Notes: generated by a model from the sequence alone, not told the origin. A DNA stretch of 64,000 nt from Isoptericola halotolerans (GCF_003003075.1 NZ_PVTX01000009.1:124001-188000), one strand, 5' to 3'. Counted from the stretch's first letter, positions 18,442 to 30,891 are shown. Translations and numbers: made by a program.

Positions 18442-19584
18442 ATGACCGAGCCCCGCACCGAGCCCGACGTCCGCAAGGGCCTGGCCGGAGTCGTCGCGGA
18501 CACCACCGCGATCTCGAAGGTCGACCCCGAGACCAACTCCCTGCTGTACCGCGGCTACCCGGTCCAGGACCTCGCGGCGAGCCAGCCGTTCGAGGCCGTG
18601 GCCCACCTGCTGTGGCACGGCGAGCTGCCGACCGGGGCGGAGCTCGCCGAGCTCGAGCGGCTCGAGCGCTCCCTGCGGCCGATGGACGACCGCACCCGGC
18701 GAGCGATCGACGACGTGCCGCTCGAGGCGCACCCGATGGACGTGCTGCGCACCGCGGTCAGCCAGCTCGGCGGCCTGGACGACACCCTGGGACGCCCGGA
18801 CGGCGTCCTCGACCCCGAGCTCAACCAGGGCCGCGCCGTCTACCTCTTCGCCCAGCTGCCCGGCATCGTGGCGTACAGCCAGCGCCGACGGCACGGCCTG
18901 GAGCCCGTCGCACCGCGCGACGACCTCGACTACGCCCGCAACTTCCTGTGGCAGACGTTCGGCGAGGTGCCGGACGACGCCGTCGTCGACGCGTTCCGCG
19001 TCTCCCTCGTGCTGTACGCCGAGCACTCCTTCAACGCCTCGACGTTCACCGCGCGGGTCATCGCCTCGACGCTGTCCGACGTGTACTCCGCGGTCACCGG
19101 CGCCATCGGTGCGCTCAAGGGCCCGCTGCACGGCGGTGCGAACGAGGCCGTGATGCACGCCTTCGCCGAGATCGGCACCGCCGACCGTGCCGAGGCGTGG
19201 CTCGACGAGGCGTTGGCCGCCAAGCGCAAGGTCATGGGGTTCGGCCACCGGGTCTACCGGCACGGCGACTCGCGGGTGCCCTCGATGAAGGCCGCGCTGG
19301 ACGCCCTCGTGGCGCACTACGACCGCCCGGACCTCGCAGACCTCTACGCGGCGCTGGAGTCCGCGTTCGTCGAGCGCAAGGGCATCTACCCGAACCTCGA
19401 CTACCCCGCCGGCCCGGCCTACCACCTCATGGGGTTCGACACCCCGACGTTCACGCCGCTCTTCGTGGCGGCACGCGTCACCGGCTGGACGGCGCACGTG
19501 GCCGAGCAGCAGGCCGCCAACTCCCTCATCCGCCCGCTGTCGCAGTACGTCGGCCCGGAGCGCCGCGAGGTGCCGCCGCAGTAG
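18442..19584 (+). CDS. prpC: 2-methylcitrate synthase / citrate synthase-like
   Basis: Condenses propionyl-CoA with oxaloacetate. It is 380 residues, the short type II-like size usual for PrpC. Catalytic regions are visible: the His loop GPLHGGANEAVMHAF, the GFGHRVYRHGDSR loop and the Asp-bearing NLDYPAGPAYHLMGF segment. A strong AAGGAG ribosome-binding site precedes the ATG. Operon context favours methylcitrate synthase over the TCA enzyme, although such enzymes are often bifunctional. Confidence 0.92.
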   Translation: MTEPRTEPDVRKGLAGVVADTTAISKVDPETNSLLYRGYPVQDLAASQPFEAVAHLLWHGELPTGAELAELERLERSLRPMDDRTRRAIDDVPLEAHPMDVLRTAVSQLGGLDDTLGRPDGVLDPELNQGRAVYLFAQLPGIVAYSQRRRHGLEPVAPRDDLDYARNFLWQTFGEVPDDAVVDAFRVSLVLYAEHSFNASTFTARVIASTLSDVYSAVTGAIGALKGPLHGGANEAVMHAFAEIGTADRAEAWLDEALAAKRKVMGFGHRVYRHGDSRVPSMKAALDALVAHYDRPDLADLYAALESAFVERKGIYPNLDYPAGPAYHLMGFDTPTFTPLFVAARVTGWTAHVAEQQAANSLIRPLSQYVGPERREVPPQ

Positions 19585-19587
19585 TGT
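19582..19587 (+). promoter_or_regulatory. -10 box of a leaderless CYTH transcript
   Basis: TAGTGT, a TANNNT match, overlaps the prpC stop codon and is followed by 7 nt and then the ATG at 19595. This spacing places the start of transcription at or next to the ATG. No ribosome-binding site lies between. Confidence 0.5.
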
Positions 19588-19594
19588 CGGGACC

Positions 19595-20224
19595 ATGTCC
19601 ACGAGCTACTCCGACTTCGAGTTCGAGCGCCGCTTCCTCGTCCGGCGGCTGCCGGACGTGCTGCGCGACGCCCCGTCGCTCATCGTCCAGTCGTACTTCC
19701 TGTCCGACGGCGGGTACGCGCTGCGTGTGCGCGTGCAGGCCGGCGGCGTCGACGCCGGTGTCGACGCCGAGAGCGACCCGGCCGAGATCATCGACGCCCA
19801 CCGGGAGCAGTTCGACTTCGCCGCCGTCACCGTGAAGGGCCCGTCGGCCGGCGGCACCCGCTACGAGGCGGAGCGGCAGCTCGACCCTCTGGTCGGCGTC
19901 GAGCTGGTCCGGCGGGGCGGCGCGCGCGTCGTCAAGACCCGGTACGCGGTGTGGCTGGGTGCGGACGGGTGGTCCGTCGACGTCTTCGGCGGTGCCAACA
20001 GCCCGCTGGTCGTCGCCGAGTGCGAACGCTCCGGACCGGTGACCGGGCTGCAGATCCCCGACTTCTGCGTCACCGAGATCACCGACGACCGCCGGTTCTC
20101 CAACGAGTCGCTCGCCGTGGAGCCCTACGGGGAGTGGGCTGCCGAGCACGCCCGGGAGCTCGCGCGCACCGGACCGCGGTTCCGGGACGACTTCGGGGAG
20201 AACCAGCGGCTCGAGTCGCCGTAG
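19595..20224 (+). CDS. CYTH-domain / triphosphate tunnel metalloenzyme family protein
   Basis: A 209-residue stand-alone CYTH protein. The ExExK-type signature is EFERRFLV (residues 9-16), with Arg where Lys is usual. Later beta-strand motifs of the tunnel (AVTVKGPSAGG, YEAERQL, VVKTRYAVW, WSVDVFGG, VVAECE, VTEITDDRRFSNESLA) are present. Members hydrolyse tripolyphosphate, thiamine triphosphate or make cAMP; the substrate here is unknown. It appears to have its own leaderless promoter although it follows prpC by 10 bp. Confidence 0.85.
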   Translation: MSTSYSDFEFERRFLVRRLPDVLRDAPSLIVQSYFLSDGGYALRVRVQAGGVDAGVDAESDPAEIIDAHREQFDFAAVTVKGPSAGGTRYEAERQLDPLVGVELVRRGGARVVKTRYAVWLGADGWSVDVFGGANSPLVVAECERSGPVTGLQIPDFCVTEITDDRRFSNESLAVEPYGEWAAEHARELARTGPRFRDDFGENQRLESP

Positions 20225-20237
20225 CCGCTCCCCCGGC

Positions 20238-21086
20238 TCAGTGCCAGGTGGAGACTTCCTCGACCCCGGCCCGGTACTCCCAGTGCCACGGCTCGTACTT
20301 GCCCGACCCGCCGCGCTGGGCCCACGGCGGATTCTCCCAGCCGTAGGCCGGGGCGTTGTCCCAGAGCCACTTGTAGACCTCGGCGCTGCCCGTCTCCTTG
20401 GAGCACAGGTCGATCGCCAGGCCCCAGCCGTGCATCGACGTGCCCGGCGTCGCGGCGAGGTACCCGCGACTCGCCTTGACCGAGTACTGCGAGGAGAGCG
20501 ACCGGTAGCTGTCCACGAGGCAGAGGTCCCGGCCGAACCGCGCGCGGAACGCCTCGTTGAGGGCGCTGAGGGAGACGGCGGCGTCGGGGCGCAGCTGTTC
20601 GCCGCTCTGCCACAGGTCGCACAGCGAGTGGTCGGTGAGCTGCCCGTTGGTGCCCACGACCTCGGTGTTGGCGTCGCAGTCGGGCAGCGGGTCGCGCTCG
20701 GTGGTCCGGCTCGCGGCCGCGACGCTGCGCTCGCGGGGTGCCGCCGCGATGGCGGCCGCCGTCCCCGGCGTCTGCGCACCCGACTGCAGCAGCGCCAGGG
20801 TGGAGGGTCCCGTGGGCGCCGTCTCCAGGTCGAACGGCGAGCGCTCGTCCGCGTCCGCCGCACCGGACAGCGGCACCGCGATGGTGGCCGCCGCCAGCGA
20901 GCCGAGGACCGTCACACGGGTGACCCAGGTGTGCCCGGCCGGTGCGGCGTGCGCGCCCCGACCACGGCCCTTCGCCGTGCCGGTGGACCGACGGCGCGTG
21001 GTGCGGCCGGAGCGACCCTCGGCCGCCTCACGGATCTCCCGCCGGGAGCGCGGAGCGGGGGCGTCGCCCTGGGACGTCGTGTCCAC
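20238..21086 (-). CDS. Membrane-anchored M15 peptidase (VanY-like D,D-carboxypeptidase)
   Basis: Probably trims D-Ala from peptidoglycan stems outside the cell. Of 282 residues, the N-terminus is basic (1-50) with one hydrophobic segment (54-74) acting as anchor or signal. A linker of about 60 residues follows, then the VanY domain. The zinc ligands are His219 and Asp226 (SMHGWGLAID) and His268 (EPWHWEY). The GTG start at 21086 has GGAGG upstream. It is convergent with the CYTH gene, 13 bp away. Confidence 0.9.
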   Translation of the reverse strand: MDTTSQGDAPAPRSRREIREAAEGRSGRTTRRRSTGTAKGRGRGAHAAPAGHTWVTRVTVLGSLAAATIAVPLSGAADADERSPFDLETAPTGPSTLALLQSGAQTPGTAAAIAAAPRERSVAAASRTTERDPLPDCDANTEVVGTNGQLTDHSLCDLWQSGEQLRPDAAVSLSALNEAFRARFGRDLCLVDSYRSLSSQYSVKASRGYLAATPGTSMHGWGLAIDLCSKETGSAEVYKWLWDNAPAYGWENPPWAQRGGSGKYEPWHWEYRAGVEEVSTWH

Positions 21087-21218
21087 GCCACCTCCGTGCC
21101 TCTCGCCGCGCGCGAGCGCGCGGCACCTGCTGGAAACTGCTCGAGCTGTCGGTCAGACGTCGTGCCCGACCTGCGAGGCGACCTACGACGCCGAGCGCCG
21201 CGGTCGATCCGTGACCGC

Positions 21219-21247
21219 ACCCTAGCGGTGACGTGGCCCACGGCCAA
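21219..21247 (-). promoter_or_regulatory. Promoter of the M15 peptidase gene
   Basis: Minus-strand TTGGCC (21247-21242), a 17-nt spacer and TAGGGT (21224-21219) form a standard vegetative promoter. Transcription would start near 21212 and leave a 5' UTR of about 125 nt, long enough for post-transcriptional control. I found no ydaO/c-di-AMP riboswitch signature in it. Confidence 0.5.
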
Positions 21248-21276
21248 GTCCCCGGTTGTTCAAGACCTGTTCACCG

Positions 21277-22329
21277 TCACCGCAGACGCTGCATCGCGTC
21301 ACGGACCTCGCCCACGAGCTCCTCGAGGATGTCCTCGAGGAACACGACGCCGACCGTCCGCGACCCGTCCTCCACGCGGGCGAGGTGCGCCCCGGAGCGC
21401 TGCATCGCCCGCAGCGCGTCCTCGACCTCGTCGTCCGGGCCGACCTGCGCCGTCGCGCGGACCCGCCACGCGGGCACGGGCCGGTCCCGGTCACCGTTCG
21501 TCGCGTAGAGCACGTCCTTGAGGTGCAGGTAACCGACCAGCGCCGCGGGGGCGCCCTCGACGGGGACGTCGACGACCGGGAACCGGCTGAAGCCCGTGCG
21601 CGAGACGAGGTGCTCGACGTCGTCCGGCGTCGCCCCCGGCGTGACGGTGACCAGCGCGTCGAGCGGGACCATGACGTCGCCGGCCGTGCGGGACGAGAAC
21701 TCGAACGCACCCGACAGCAGGCCCTGCTCGTCGGTGAGCACGCCCTCGGCGCGGGAGTGCTCCACGATCGACTGGACCTCCTCCGCCGTGAACGCGGAGG
21801 CGACCTCGTCCTTCGGCTCGACACCGAGAAGACGGACCACGTGGTTGGCCACCCAGTTGAGCGCCACGATGACCGGGCGCAGCACGCGGGCGATCAGCAC
21901 CAGGGGCGGGGCGAACCAGAGGGCTGCCGTCTCCGGCCCGCTGACGGCGAGGTTCTTGGGCACCATCTCGCCGAGCACCACGTGCAGGTACACGACGATG
22001 CTCAGCGCGATGACGAGCGCGACCGGGTGCACGAGCTGCTCCGGGATGCCGAGGGCCGCGAACGGCCCCTCGAGCAGGTGCGCGAGCGCGGGCTCGGCGA
22101 TGATGCCGAGCCCGGTCGAGCAGACCGTGATCCCGAGCTGGGCGCACGCGAGCATGAGCGAGACGTGCTCCATGGCCCACAGCACGATCTGGGCGCGCTT
22201 CTCGCCCGCCTCGGCGCGCGGCTCGATCGTGCTGCGCCGCACGGACAGGACGGCGAACTCCGCGCCGACGAAGAAGGCGTTGCCGACCAGCAGGAGCAGG
22301 CCGACCAGCAGGGCGGTGCCGGTGCTCAT
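21277..22329 (-). CDS. CNNM/CBS-domain membrane protein (CorC/HlyC family), copy 2
   Basis: A 350-residue member of the family linked to Mg2+ and metal efflux or membrane repair. The N-terminal DUF21/CNNM domain has hydrophobic helices and the VGAEFAVLSVRRSTIE and HPVALVIALSIVVYLHVVLGEMVPKNLA motifs. A CBS pair follows (DVMVPLDALVTV, FSRFPVVDV), and the protein ends soon after the second CBS (EDILEELVGEVRDAM). It lacks the C-terminal CorC_HlyC domain of its neighbour. The ATG at 22329 overlaps the upstream gene as ATGA. Confidence 0.9.
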   Translation of the reverse strand: MSTGTALLVGLLLLVGNAFFVGAEFAVLSVRRSTIEPRAEAGEKRAQIVLWAMEHVSLMLACAQLGITVCSTGLGIIAEPALAHLLEGPFAALGIPEQLVHPVALVIALSIVVYLHVVLGEMVPKNLAVSGPETAALWFAPPLVLIARVLRPVIVALNWVANHVVRLLGVEPKDEVASAFTAEEVQSIVEHSRAEGVLTDEQGLLSGAFEFSSRTAGDVMVPLDALVTVTPGATPDDVEHLVSRTGFSRFPVVDVPVEGAPAALVGYLHLKDVLYATNGDRDRPVPAWRVRATAQVGPDDEVEDALRAMQRSGAHLARVEDGSRTVGVVFLEDILEELVGEVRDAMQRLR

Positions 22330-23657
22330 GCCGTCACCTCCCGCACGCGCAGGCGCTCCACGCGCCGACCGTCGACGAGCTCCACACGCATGCGGACGCC
22401 GTCGACCTCGACGTCGTCGCCGACCTCCGGCAGCCGGCCGAGACTGGCCATGACGAGCCCGCCGAGCGTCTCGTAGGCGGGGCCCTCGGGGACCCGCAGG
22501 CCCGTGGTCTCGACCAGCTCGTCGGGGCGCAGGACGCCGGGCACGACCCAGGAACCGTCGGCAGCCCGGGACGCGCCCCCGCGACGGCGGTCGTGCTCGT
22601 CCGCGACGTCGCCGACGAGCTCCTCGACCACGTCCTCGAGGGTCACGACGCCGGACGTGCCGCCGTACTCGTCCACGACGACGGCCATCTGCAGGCCGAG
22701 CCCGCGCAGCTCGACGAGCAGCGGACCGAGGCTGACGGTGTCCGGCACCCGCGGAGCGTCCACCATCAGGGCCCCCGCAGGCACCTCGTCGCGGCGCTCG
22801 AAGGGGACACCGACAGCACGGCGCAGGTGCACCAGGCCGACGATGTCGTCGCGGTCGTCCCCGATGACGGGGAACCGGGAGTGACCCGTCCGGTGCGCCA
22901 GGGCGACGACCTCCGCGGCGCTCGTGCCCCGCCGGACGACGGACATCCGGGTGCGGTCGGTCATCACGTCGCGGGCGACGAGCGCGTCGAGCTCGAGCGT
23001 GTTGGCCAGGAGCGCCGCCGTGCCCTCCTCGAGCGTGCCCTCCTGCGCGGACCGACGCACGAGGGAGAGGAGCTCGGTCGCCGACCGGGCGCCGGACAGC
23101 TCCTCGCGGGGCTCGACGCCGACCCGGCGCAGGATGGCGTTCGCCGACCCGTTCAGCACGGCGATGAGGGGGCCGCACACGATCGTGAAGACGCGTTGCA
23201 GGGGCACGACCGCCCGGGCGGTGGGGTGCGGGGCCGACAACGCGAAGTTCTTCGGGATCAGCTCACCGAAGAGCATGGAGAACGCGTTGACGACCACCAG
23301 GGCCAGCACCCCGGCGAGCACCGCGGACGCGGCGGTGCCGAGCGGGGTGGCCGCCAGCCCGGCGCCGAACAGGCTCAGCAGCGCCGGCTGCGCGGTGTAG
23401 CCGAGCAGGATCGTGGTGACGGTGATGCCCACCTGCGCGGAGCTGAGCTCCGTGGACAGGTGCTTGAGCCCGGCCCGGACGATGCGGTCCCGACGATCGG
23501 GACGCCTCCGGCCGGGCGGCGGACTGTCGCCCTCCTCGTCGTCGCTGCCCACGACGGCGGGGTCCAGGGTGACGAGCGAGAACTCGCTCGCCACGAAGAT
23601 CGCGGTCCCTGCGGTGAGCAGGACACCCACGGCGATCATGATCGTCTCGGTCAGCAC
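22326..23657 (-). CDS. CNNM/CBS/CorC-domain membrane protein (HlyC family), copy 1
   Basis: 443 residues: a DUF21/CNNM membrane domain (VASEFSLVTLDPAVV, LSSAQVGITVTTILLGYT, NAFSMLFGELIPKNFALS), two CBS domains (ARDVMTDRTRMSVV, GHSRFPVIGDD, EYGGTSGVVTLEDVVEELVGDV) and a C-terminal CorC_HlyC domain. It probably forms a pair, perhaps a heteromer, with the overlapping shorter paralogue downstream. The start is GTG at 23657. A 14-codon ORF overlaps this start. A function in Mg2+ or Co2+ transport is inferred from the family. Confidence 0.91.
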   Translation of the reverse strand: MLTETIMIAVGVLLTAGTAIFVASEFSLVTLDPAVVGSDDEEGDSPPPGRRRPDRRDRIVRAGLKHLSTELSSAQVGITVTTILLGYTAQPALLSLFGAGLAATPLGTAASAVLAGVLALVVVNAFSMLFGELIPKNFALSAPHPTARAVVPLQRVFTIVCGPLIAVLNGSANAILRRVGVEPREELSGARSATELLSLVRRSAQEGTLEEGTAALLANTLELDALVARDVMTDRTRMSVVRRGTSAAEVVALAHRTGHSRFPVIGDDRDDIVGLVHLRRAVGVPFERRDEVPAGALMVDAPRVPDTVSLGPLLVELRGLGLQMAVVVDEYGGTSGVVTLEDVVEELVGDVADEHDRRRGGASRAADGSWVVPGVLRPDELVETTGLRVPEGPAYETLGGLVMASLGRLPEVGDDVEVDGVRMRVELVDGRRVERLRVREVTA

Positions 23658-23695
23658 GGCAGGCCTCGCAGGCCGGGATATCGACTGTCGTCCAT
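23651..23695 (-). other. 14-codon upstream ORF with near-leaderless promoter
   Basis: MDDSRYPGLRGLPC runs from an ATG at 23695 to a TGA at 23651-23653, which lies inside the first codons of the CNNM/CBS gene (GTG at 23657). The -10 box TAGCAT (23711-23706 on the minus strand) is 10 nt before its ATG, so the ORF would sit three or four bases from the RNA 5' end. It may couple translation of the downstream gene. It may also be chance. Confidence 0.25.
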
Positions 23696-23797
23696 CGTGG
23701 CACCGATGCTATCCCGGACTCGGCGTGGTCGTCCCGTCCCGCCGCCACGCCAGCGCATCCCCAGCGGACACCCAGGTTCTGCGTGCAAGATGGGCTC

Positions 23798-24526
23798 ATG
23801 ACCACGACTGCGACCAGCCCGGGACAGGGCCAGCAGAACGCCACCGTCCTCGTCGTCGAGGACGAGCCGGCGATCGCGACGGCGATCGCCCAACGCCTCT
23901 CGGCCGAGGGGTGGCGGGTCGAGGTCGCTCGCGACGGGATCTCCGGCGTCGACGCCGCCGCCCGGCTCCATCCCGACGCCGTGGTGCTCGACGTCATGCT
24001 GCCGGGCCTGGACGGCCTGGAGGTGTGCCGTCGCATCCAGGCGGACCACCCCACGCCGATCCTCATGCTCACGGCGCGCGACGACGAGACCGACATGCTG
24101 ATCGGGCTCGGCGTGGGCGCCGACGACTACATGACCAAGCCCTTCTCCATGCGCGAGCTGGTGGCACGGGTCAAGGCGCTGCTCCGCCGCGTGGAGCGCG
24201 CCGCGCAGGCCGCCGCCACCGCCCCGGCCGACCCGCCGCTCGTCGCCGGGGACGTGACCATCGACCGTGCCCAGCGCCGGGTGCACCGAGCCGGCGACGA
24301 GGTCCACCTGACCCCGACGGAGTTCGAGCTGCTCGTGATGCTCGCCAGCGCGCCGAAGACCGTCCAGACCCGCGAGAAGCTCCTCGCCGAGGTCTGGGAC
24401 TGGGCCGACGCGAGCGGCACCCGGACCGTCGACTCGCACATCAAGGCGCTGCGCCGCAAGCTCGGGCCGGACCTGATCCGGACCGTGCACGGCGTGGGCT
24501 ACGCGTTCGAGCCCCCGGCAGGCTGA
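23798..24526 (+). CDS. OmpR-family response regulator
   Basis: 242 residues. The receiver domain has acidic residues in VVEDEPA, phospho-acceptor Asp65 (VVLDVMLPG), conserved Thr in LMLTARDDE and Lys114 (MTKPFSMRELVARV). The C-terminal winged helix has LTPTEFELLVMLAS, the TVDSHIKALRRKLG recognition helix and RTVHGVGYAFEPP. I took ATG 23798; GTG 23783 in the same frame is an alternative. One base separates its stop from the kinase GTG, so the two form a two-component operon. The signal is unknown. Confidence 0.94.
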   Translation: MTTTATSPGQGQQNATVLVVEDEPAIATAIAQRLSAEGWRVEVARDGISGVDAAARLHPDAVVLDVMLPGLDGLEVCRRIQADHPTPILMLTARDDETDMLIGLGVGADDYMTKPFSMRELVARVKALLRRVERAAQAAATAPADPPLVAGDVTIDRAQRRVHRAGDEVHLTPTEFELLVMLASAPKTVQTREKLLAEVWDWADASGTRTVDSHIKALRRKLGPDLIRTVHGVGYAFEPPAG

Positions 24527-24527
24527 C

Positions 24528-25631
24528 GTGGGCCCCGCGCGCGACGACGACCATGCGCGGTGGCGGGACCACCGGCTCCCGGACGTCCGGCCGCTGGACC
24601 CGGTCCACTCGCTCAAGGTCAAGCTCGGGCTCCTCGTCGTCGCGAGCGTGACCGTCGCCGTCGTCATCACCTGGGTGGGCCTGCGCAACGAGCTCGGGCC
24701 GAGCCGCACGTTCCCCCTGGCGATCATCGTCTCCCTGGTGCTCACGCAGGTCCTCGCGCGCGGCATGACGTCACCGCTGCGGCAGATGACGGCCGCCGCC
24801 CAGACCATGGCCGACGGCGACTACTCCATCCGCGTCCGCTCCACGAGCCAGGACGAGGTCGGTCAGCTCGCCGAGGCGTTCAACACGATGGCGCGGGACC
24901 TCGAGGCGTCCGACCGCATCCGCCGCGACCTCATCGCGAACGTGTCCCACGAGCTGCGCACCCCGGTCGCCGCCCTGCAGGCCCAGCTCGAGAACATGGT
25001 CGACGGCGTCACCGAGCCGACGCCGTCGTCCCTGGAGCTCTCCCTGGAGCAGACCGAGCGGCTCAGCCGCCTCGTGACCTACCTGCTGGACCTCTCCCGG
25101 GTCGAGGCCGGCGCCTCCGCGCTGATGCTCACCGAGTTCTCGGTCGGCGACTTCCTCGAGGAGTGCGCCGAGGCGATGTCGATGGTCGACGCCGCGAAGG
25201 GCCTCACATACGTGGTGGACGTCACGCCCGAGGACCTGCCGCTCGAGGCGGACGTCGAGCGCCTGCGCCAGGTGGTCACCAACCTGCTGCAGAACGCCAT
25301 CCGGCACTCGCCCTACGGCGGCACCGTCCGGCTCGACGCCTACCCCCAGGGCGACGCCGTCGTCATCGAGGTCGGCGACGAGGGTCCCGGCATCCCTGCC
25401 GAGGATCGCGACCGGGTCTTCGAGCGGTTCGCCCGCGGGACCACCGACGCCCGGCCGCAGCCCAGCGCGAGCGGCGGCACCGGCATCGGCCTGGCGATCG
25501 TGCGGTGGGCCGTGGACCTGCACGGCGGGCACGTCGCCGTCGCGGACTCCGAGCCGGGGGCGACCATGCGGGTGACCCTTCCCGCCGTCGCCCGGCCCGC
25601 CCCGGGAGTGACGACGGAATCCGGTGCGTGA
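24528..25631 (+). CDS. Sensor histidine kinase
   Basis: 367 residues. Two closely spaced hydrophobic segments (about 32-50 and 62-77) leave only a very short extracytoplasmic loop, so a periplasmic sensor domain is absent. A HAMP domain follows (RGMTSPLRQMTAAA to FNTMARDLEASD). The HisKA dimerisation domain has His141 in LIANVSHELRTPVAAL. The HATPase_c domain shows the N box LLQNAIRHSP, G1 VGDEGPGIP and G2 GGTGIGLAIVRW. It partners the response regulator one base upstream. Confidence 0.94.
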   Translation: MGPARDDDHARWRDHRLPDVRPLDPVHSLKVKLGLLVVASVTVAVVITWVGLRNELGPSRTFPLAIIVSLVLTQVLARGMTSPLRQMTAAAQTMADGDYSIRVRSTSQDEVGQLAEAFNTMARDLEASDRIRRDLIANVSHELRTPVAALQAQLENMVDGVTEPTPSSLELSLEQTERLSRLVTYLLDLSRVEAGASALMLTEFSVGDFLEECAEAMSMVDAAKGLTYVVDVTPEDLPLEADVERLRQVVTNLLQNAIRHSPYGGTVRLDAYPQGDAVVIEVGDEGPGIPAEDRDRVFERFARGTTDARPQPSASGGTGIGLAIVRWAVDLHGGHVAVADSEPGATMRVTLPAVARPAPGVTTESGA

Positions 25632-25929
25632 GCGGGTGAGATCGATCACACCGAAACCTGCCGGATCCTTCTTCGTGAGGTGCGCATGACGCCTTGCGAC
25701 GTAACTGCTGCCATCGCTTTCCTGCCCTATTACCCCGGCACCACACGGCGGTGAGAGATGGCCCACGAGCCGCGCCGTACCGCCGAACCCGGGACTCCGA
25801 GGAAGCGACCGAGGGCATAGGCTGGAGGTGCCCGAGAACGGGTGCGCGGTCCGACGAGCAGTTCGACGGAGCAGTGCAAACCAAGCAGTTCAAACCAAGC
25901 AATACGGGAAAGTGGGCGATCCGGGCGTG
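25632..25929 (+). promoter_or_regulatory. kgd upstream region with candidate -10 box
   Basis: About 300 bp without a supported gene. It contains TAGGCT at 25818-25823, a good TANNNT -10 that would give a 5' UTR of about 100 nt for kgd, and a less GC-rich patch near 25694-25740 (CATCGCTTTCCTGCCCTATTACC). I see no clear terminator after the histidine kinase and no recognisable riboswitch. Confidence 0.35.
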
Positions 25930-29766
<3,837 letters not shown>

Positions 29767-29774
29767 GGCCCTCC

Positions 29775-29821
29775 ACGACGAAGGCCCCGGTCACGCTCGG
29801 CGTGACCGGGGCCTTCGTCGT
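29775..29821. terminator. Bidirectional terminator hairpin after kgd
   Basis: A perfect 21-bp inverted repeat (29775-29795 with 29801-29821) with loop CTCGG sits between the convergent kgd and aldo/keto reductase genes. It has no U-tract but is very stable and should serve both strands. Confidence 0.85.
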
Positions 29822-29831
29822 CAGGGGCGAC

Positions 29832-30827
29832 CTACCACCTGTCGTGGACGTGCTCGCGGACCAGCTCGTCGTAGAGCTCGCGCACGCCGGAGACGAAGAA
29901 GGGGCCGAGCACGCCGGCGTCCCCCGCGGCCGCGTTGAGGCGAGCCTGTTCCGGGTTCCGTGCCCCCGGGATGACCGTCGAGACGCCCGCCCGCTGCCAC
30001 ACCCACGCGAGAGCGGCCTGGGCCGGCGTCAGGTCCTGCTGCAGCGCCGACTCGACCAGGGCGGAGAACCGCTGCGCGGCCTCGACCCCGGTCTCGAACG
30101 GCACGCCGGAGAAGGTCTCCCCCACGTCGAACGCCTCACCCGACCGGTTGAACGTCCGGTGGTCGTTCTCCGCGAACGTCGTGTCCTTGGTGTAGCGGCC
30201 CGAGAGGAGCCCGGAGGCGAGCGGCACGCGGGCGATGATCCCCACGCCCGCCTCGGAGGCCGCCGGCAGGACCTCCTCGAGCGGCTTGTGCCGGAACGCG
30301 TTGAGGATGATCTGCACCGTGGCGACACCCGGGCGCGCGATGGCGGTGAGCGCCTCGTCGACCGTCTCCACGGAGACGCCGTAGGCCGCGATCGCCTGTT
30401 CCGCGACCAGCGTGTCGAGGGCGTCGTACACCTCGTCGTCGGAGTACACGGCCGTCGGCGGGCAGTGCAGCTGCACCAGGTCCAGCCGGTCCACGCCGAG
30501 GTTCCGCCGGGACCGGTCGGTCCACTCGCGGAAGTTCGGCAGCACGTAGTTCTCCGGCACCTGGTCCGCGCGGCGGCCCATCTTCGTCGCCACGGTGATC
30601 CCCTCGCCGGGGTGGGCCGCGAGGAACTGTCCCAGCGCCTGCTCGCTCCGGCCGTCGCCGTACACGTCGGCGGTGTCGTAGAAGCTGACCCCGGCCTCGA
30701 GCGACGCCTCGAGCACGGCCCGCGACTCGTCGTCGCCGACCTCGCCCCAGTCCGCGCCGAGCTGCCAGGTTCCCAGGCCGACCACCGACACCATCCGCCC
30801 GGTCCGGCCGAGTACCCGCTGATCCAT
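29832..30827 (-). CDS. Aldo/keto reductase
   Basis: NADPH-dependent oxidoreductase of the AKR superfamily, 331 residues, (beta/alpha)8 barrel. The catalytic residues can be placed: Asp and Tyr in FYDTADVYGDGRSEQALG, Lys in ITVATKMGRR and His in LDLVQLHCPP. The C-terminal cofactor motif is AGVSTVIPGARNPEQARLN. The substrate is unknown. It is convergent with kgd and divergent from the aldose epimerase gene, with about 75 bp between the two starts. Confidence 0.92.
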   Translation of the reverse strand: MDQRVLGRTGRMVSVVGLGTWQLGADWGEVGDDESRAVLEASLEAGVSFYDTADVYGDGRSEQALGQFLAAHPGEGITVATKMGRRADQVPENYVLPNFREWTDRSRRNLGVDRLDLVQLHCPPTAVYSDDEVYDALDTLVAEQAIAAYGVSVETVDEALTAIARPGVATVQIILNAFRHKPLEEVLPAASEAGVGIIARVPLASGLLSGRYTKDTTFAENDHRTFNRSGEAFDVGETFSGVPFETGVEAAQRFSALVESALQQDLTPAQAALAWVWQRAGVSTVIPGARNPEQARLNAAAGDAGVLGPFFVSGVRELYDELVREHVHDRW

Positions 30828-30891
30828 GTGATTTCTCCCTCTGAGGTGACCACCACACGGTACGCGGCACGGCGCCTCTCGGCGCGACGAC

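Noticed and set aside
21087-21212. c-di-AMP (ydaO) riboswitch before the M15 peptidase
   Set aside because: The 5' UTR is long enough and wall hydrolases often have one, but the conserved ydaO sequence blocks are absent.
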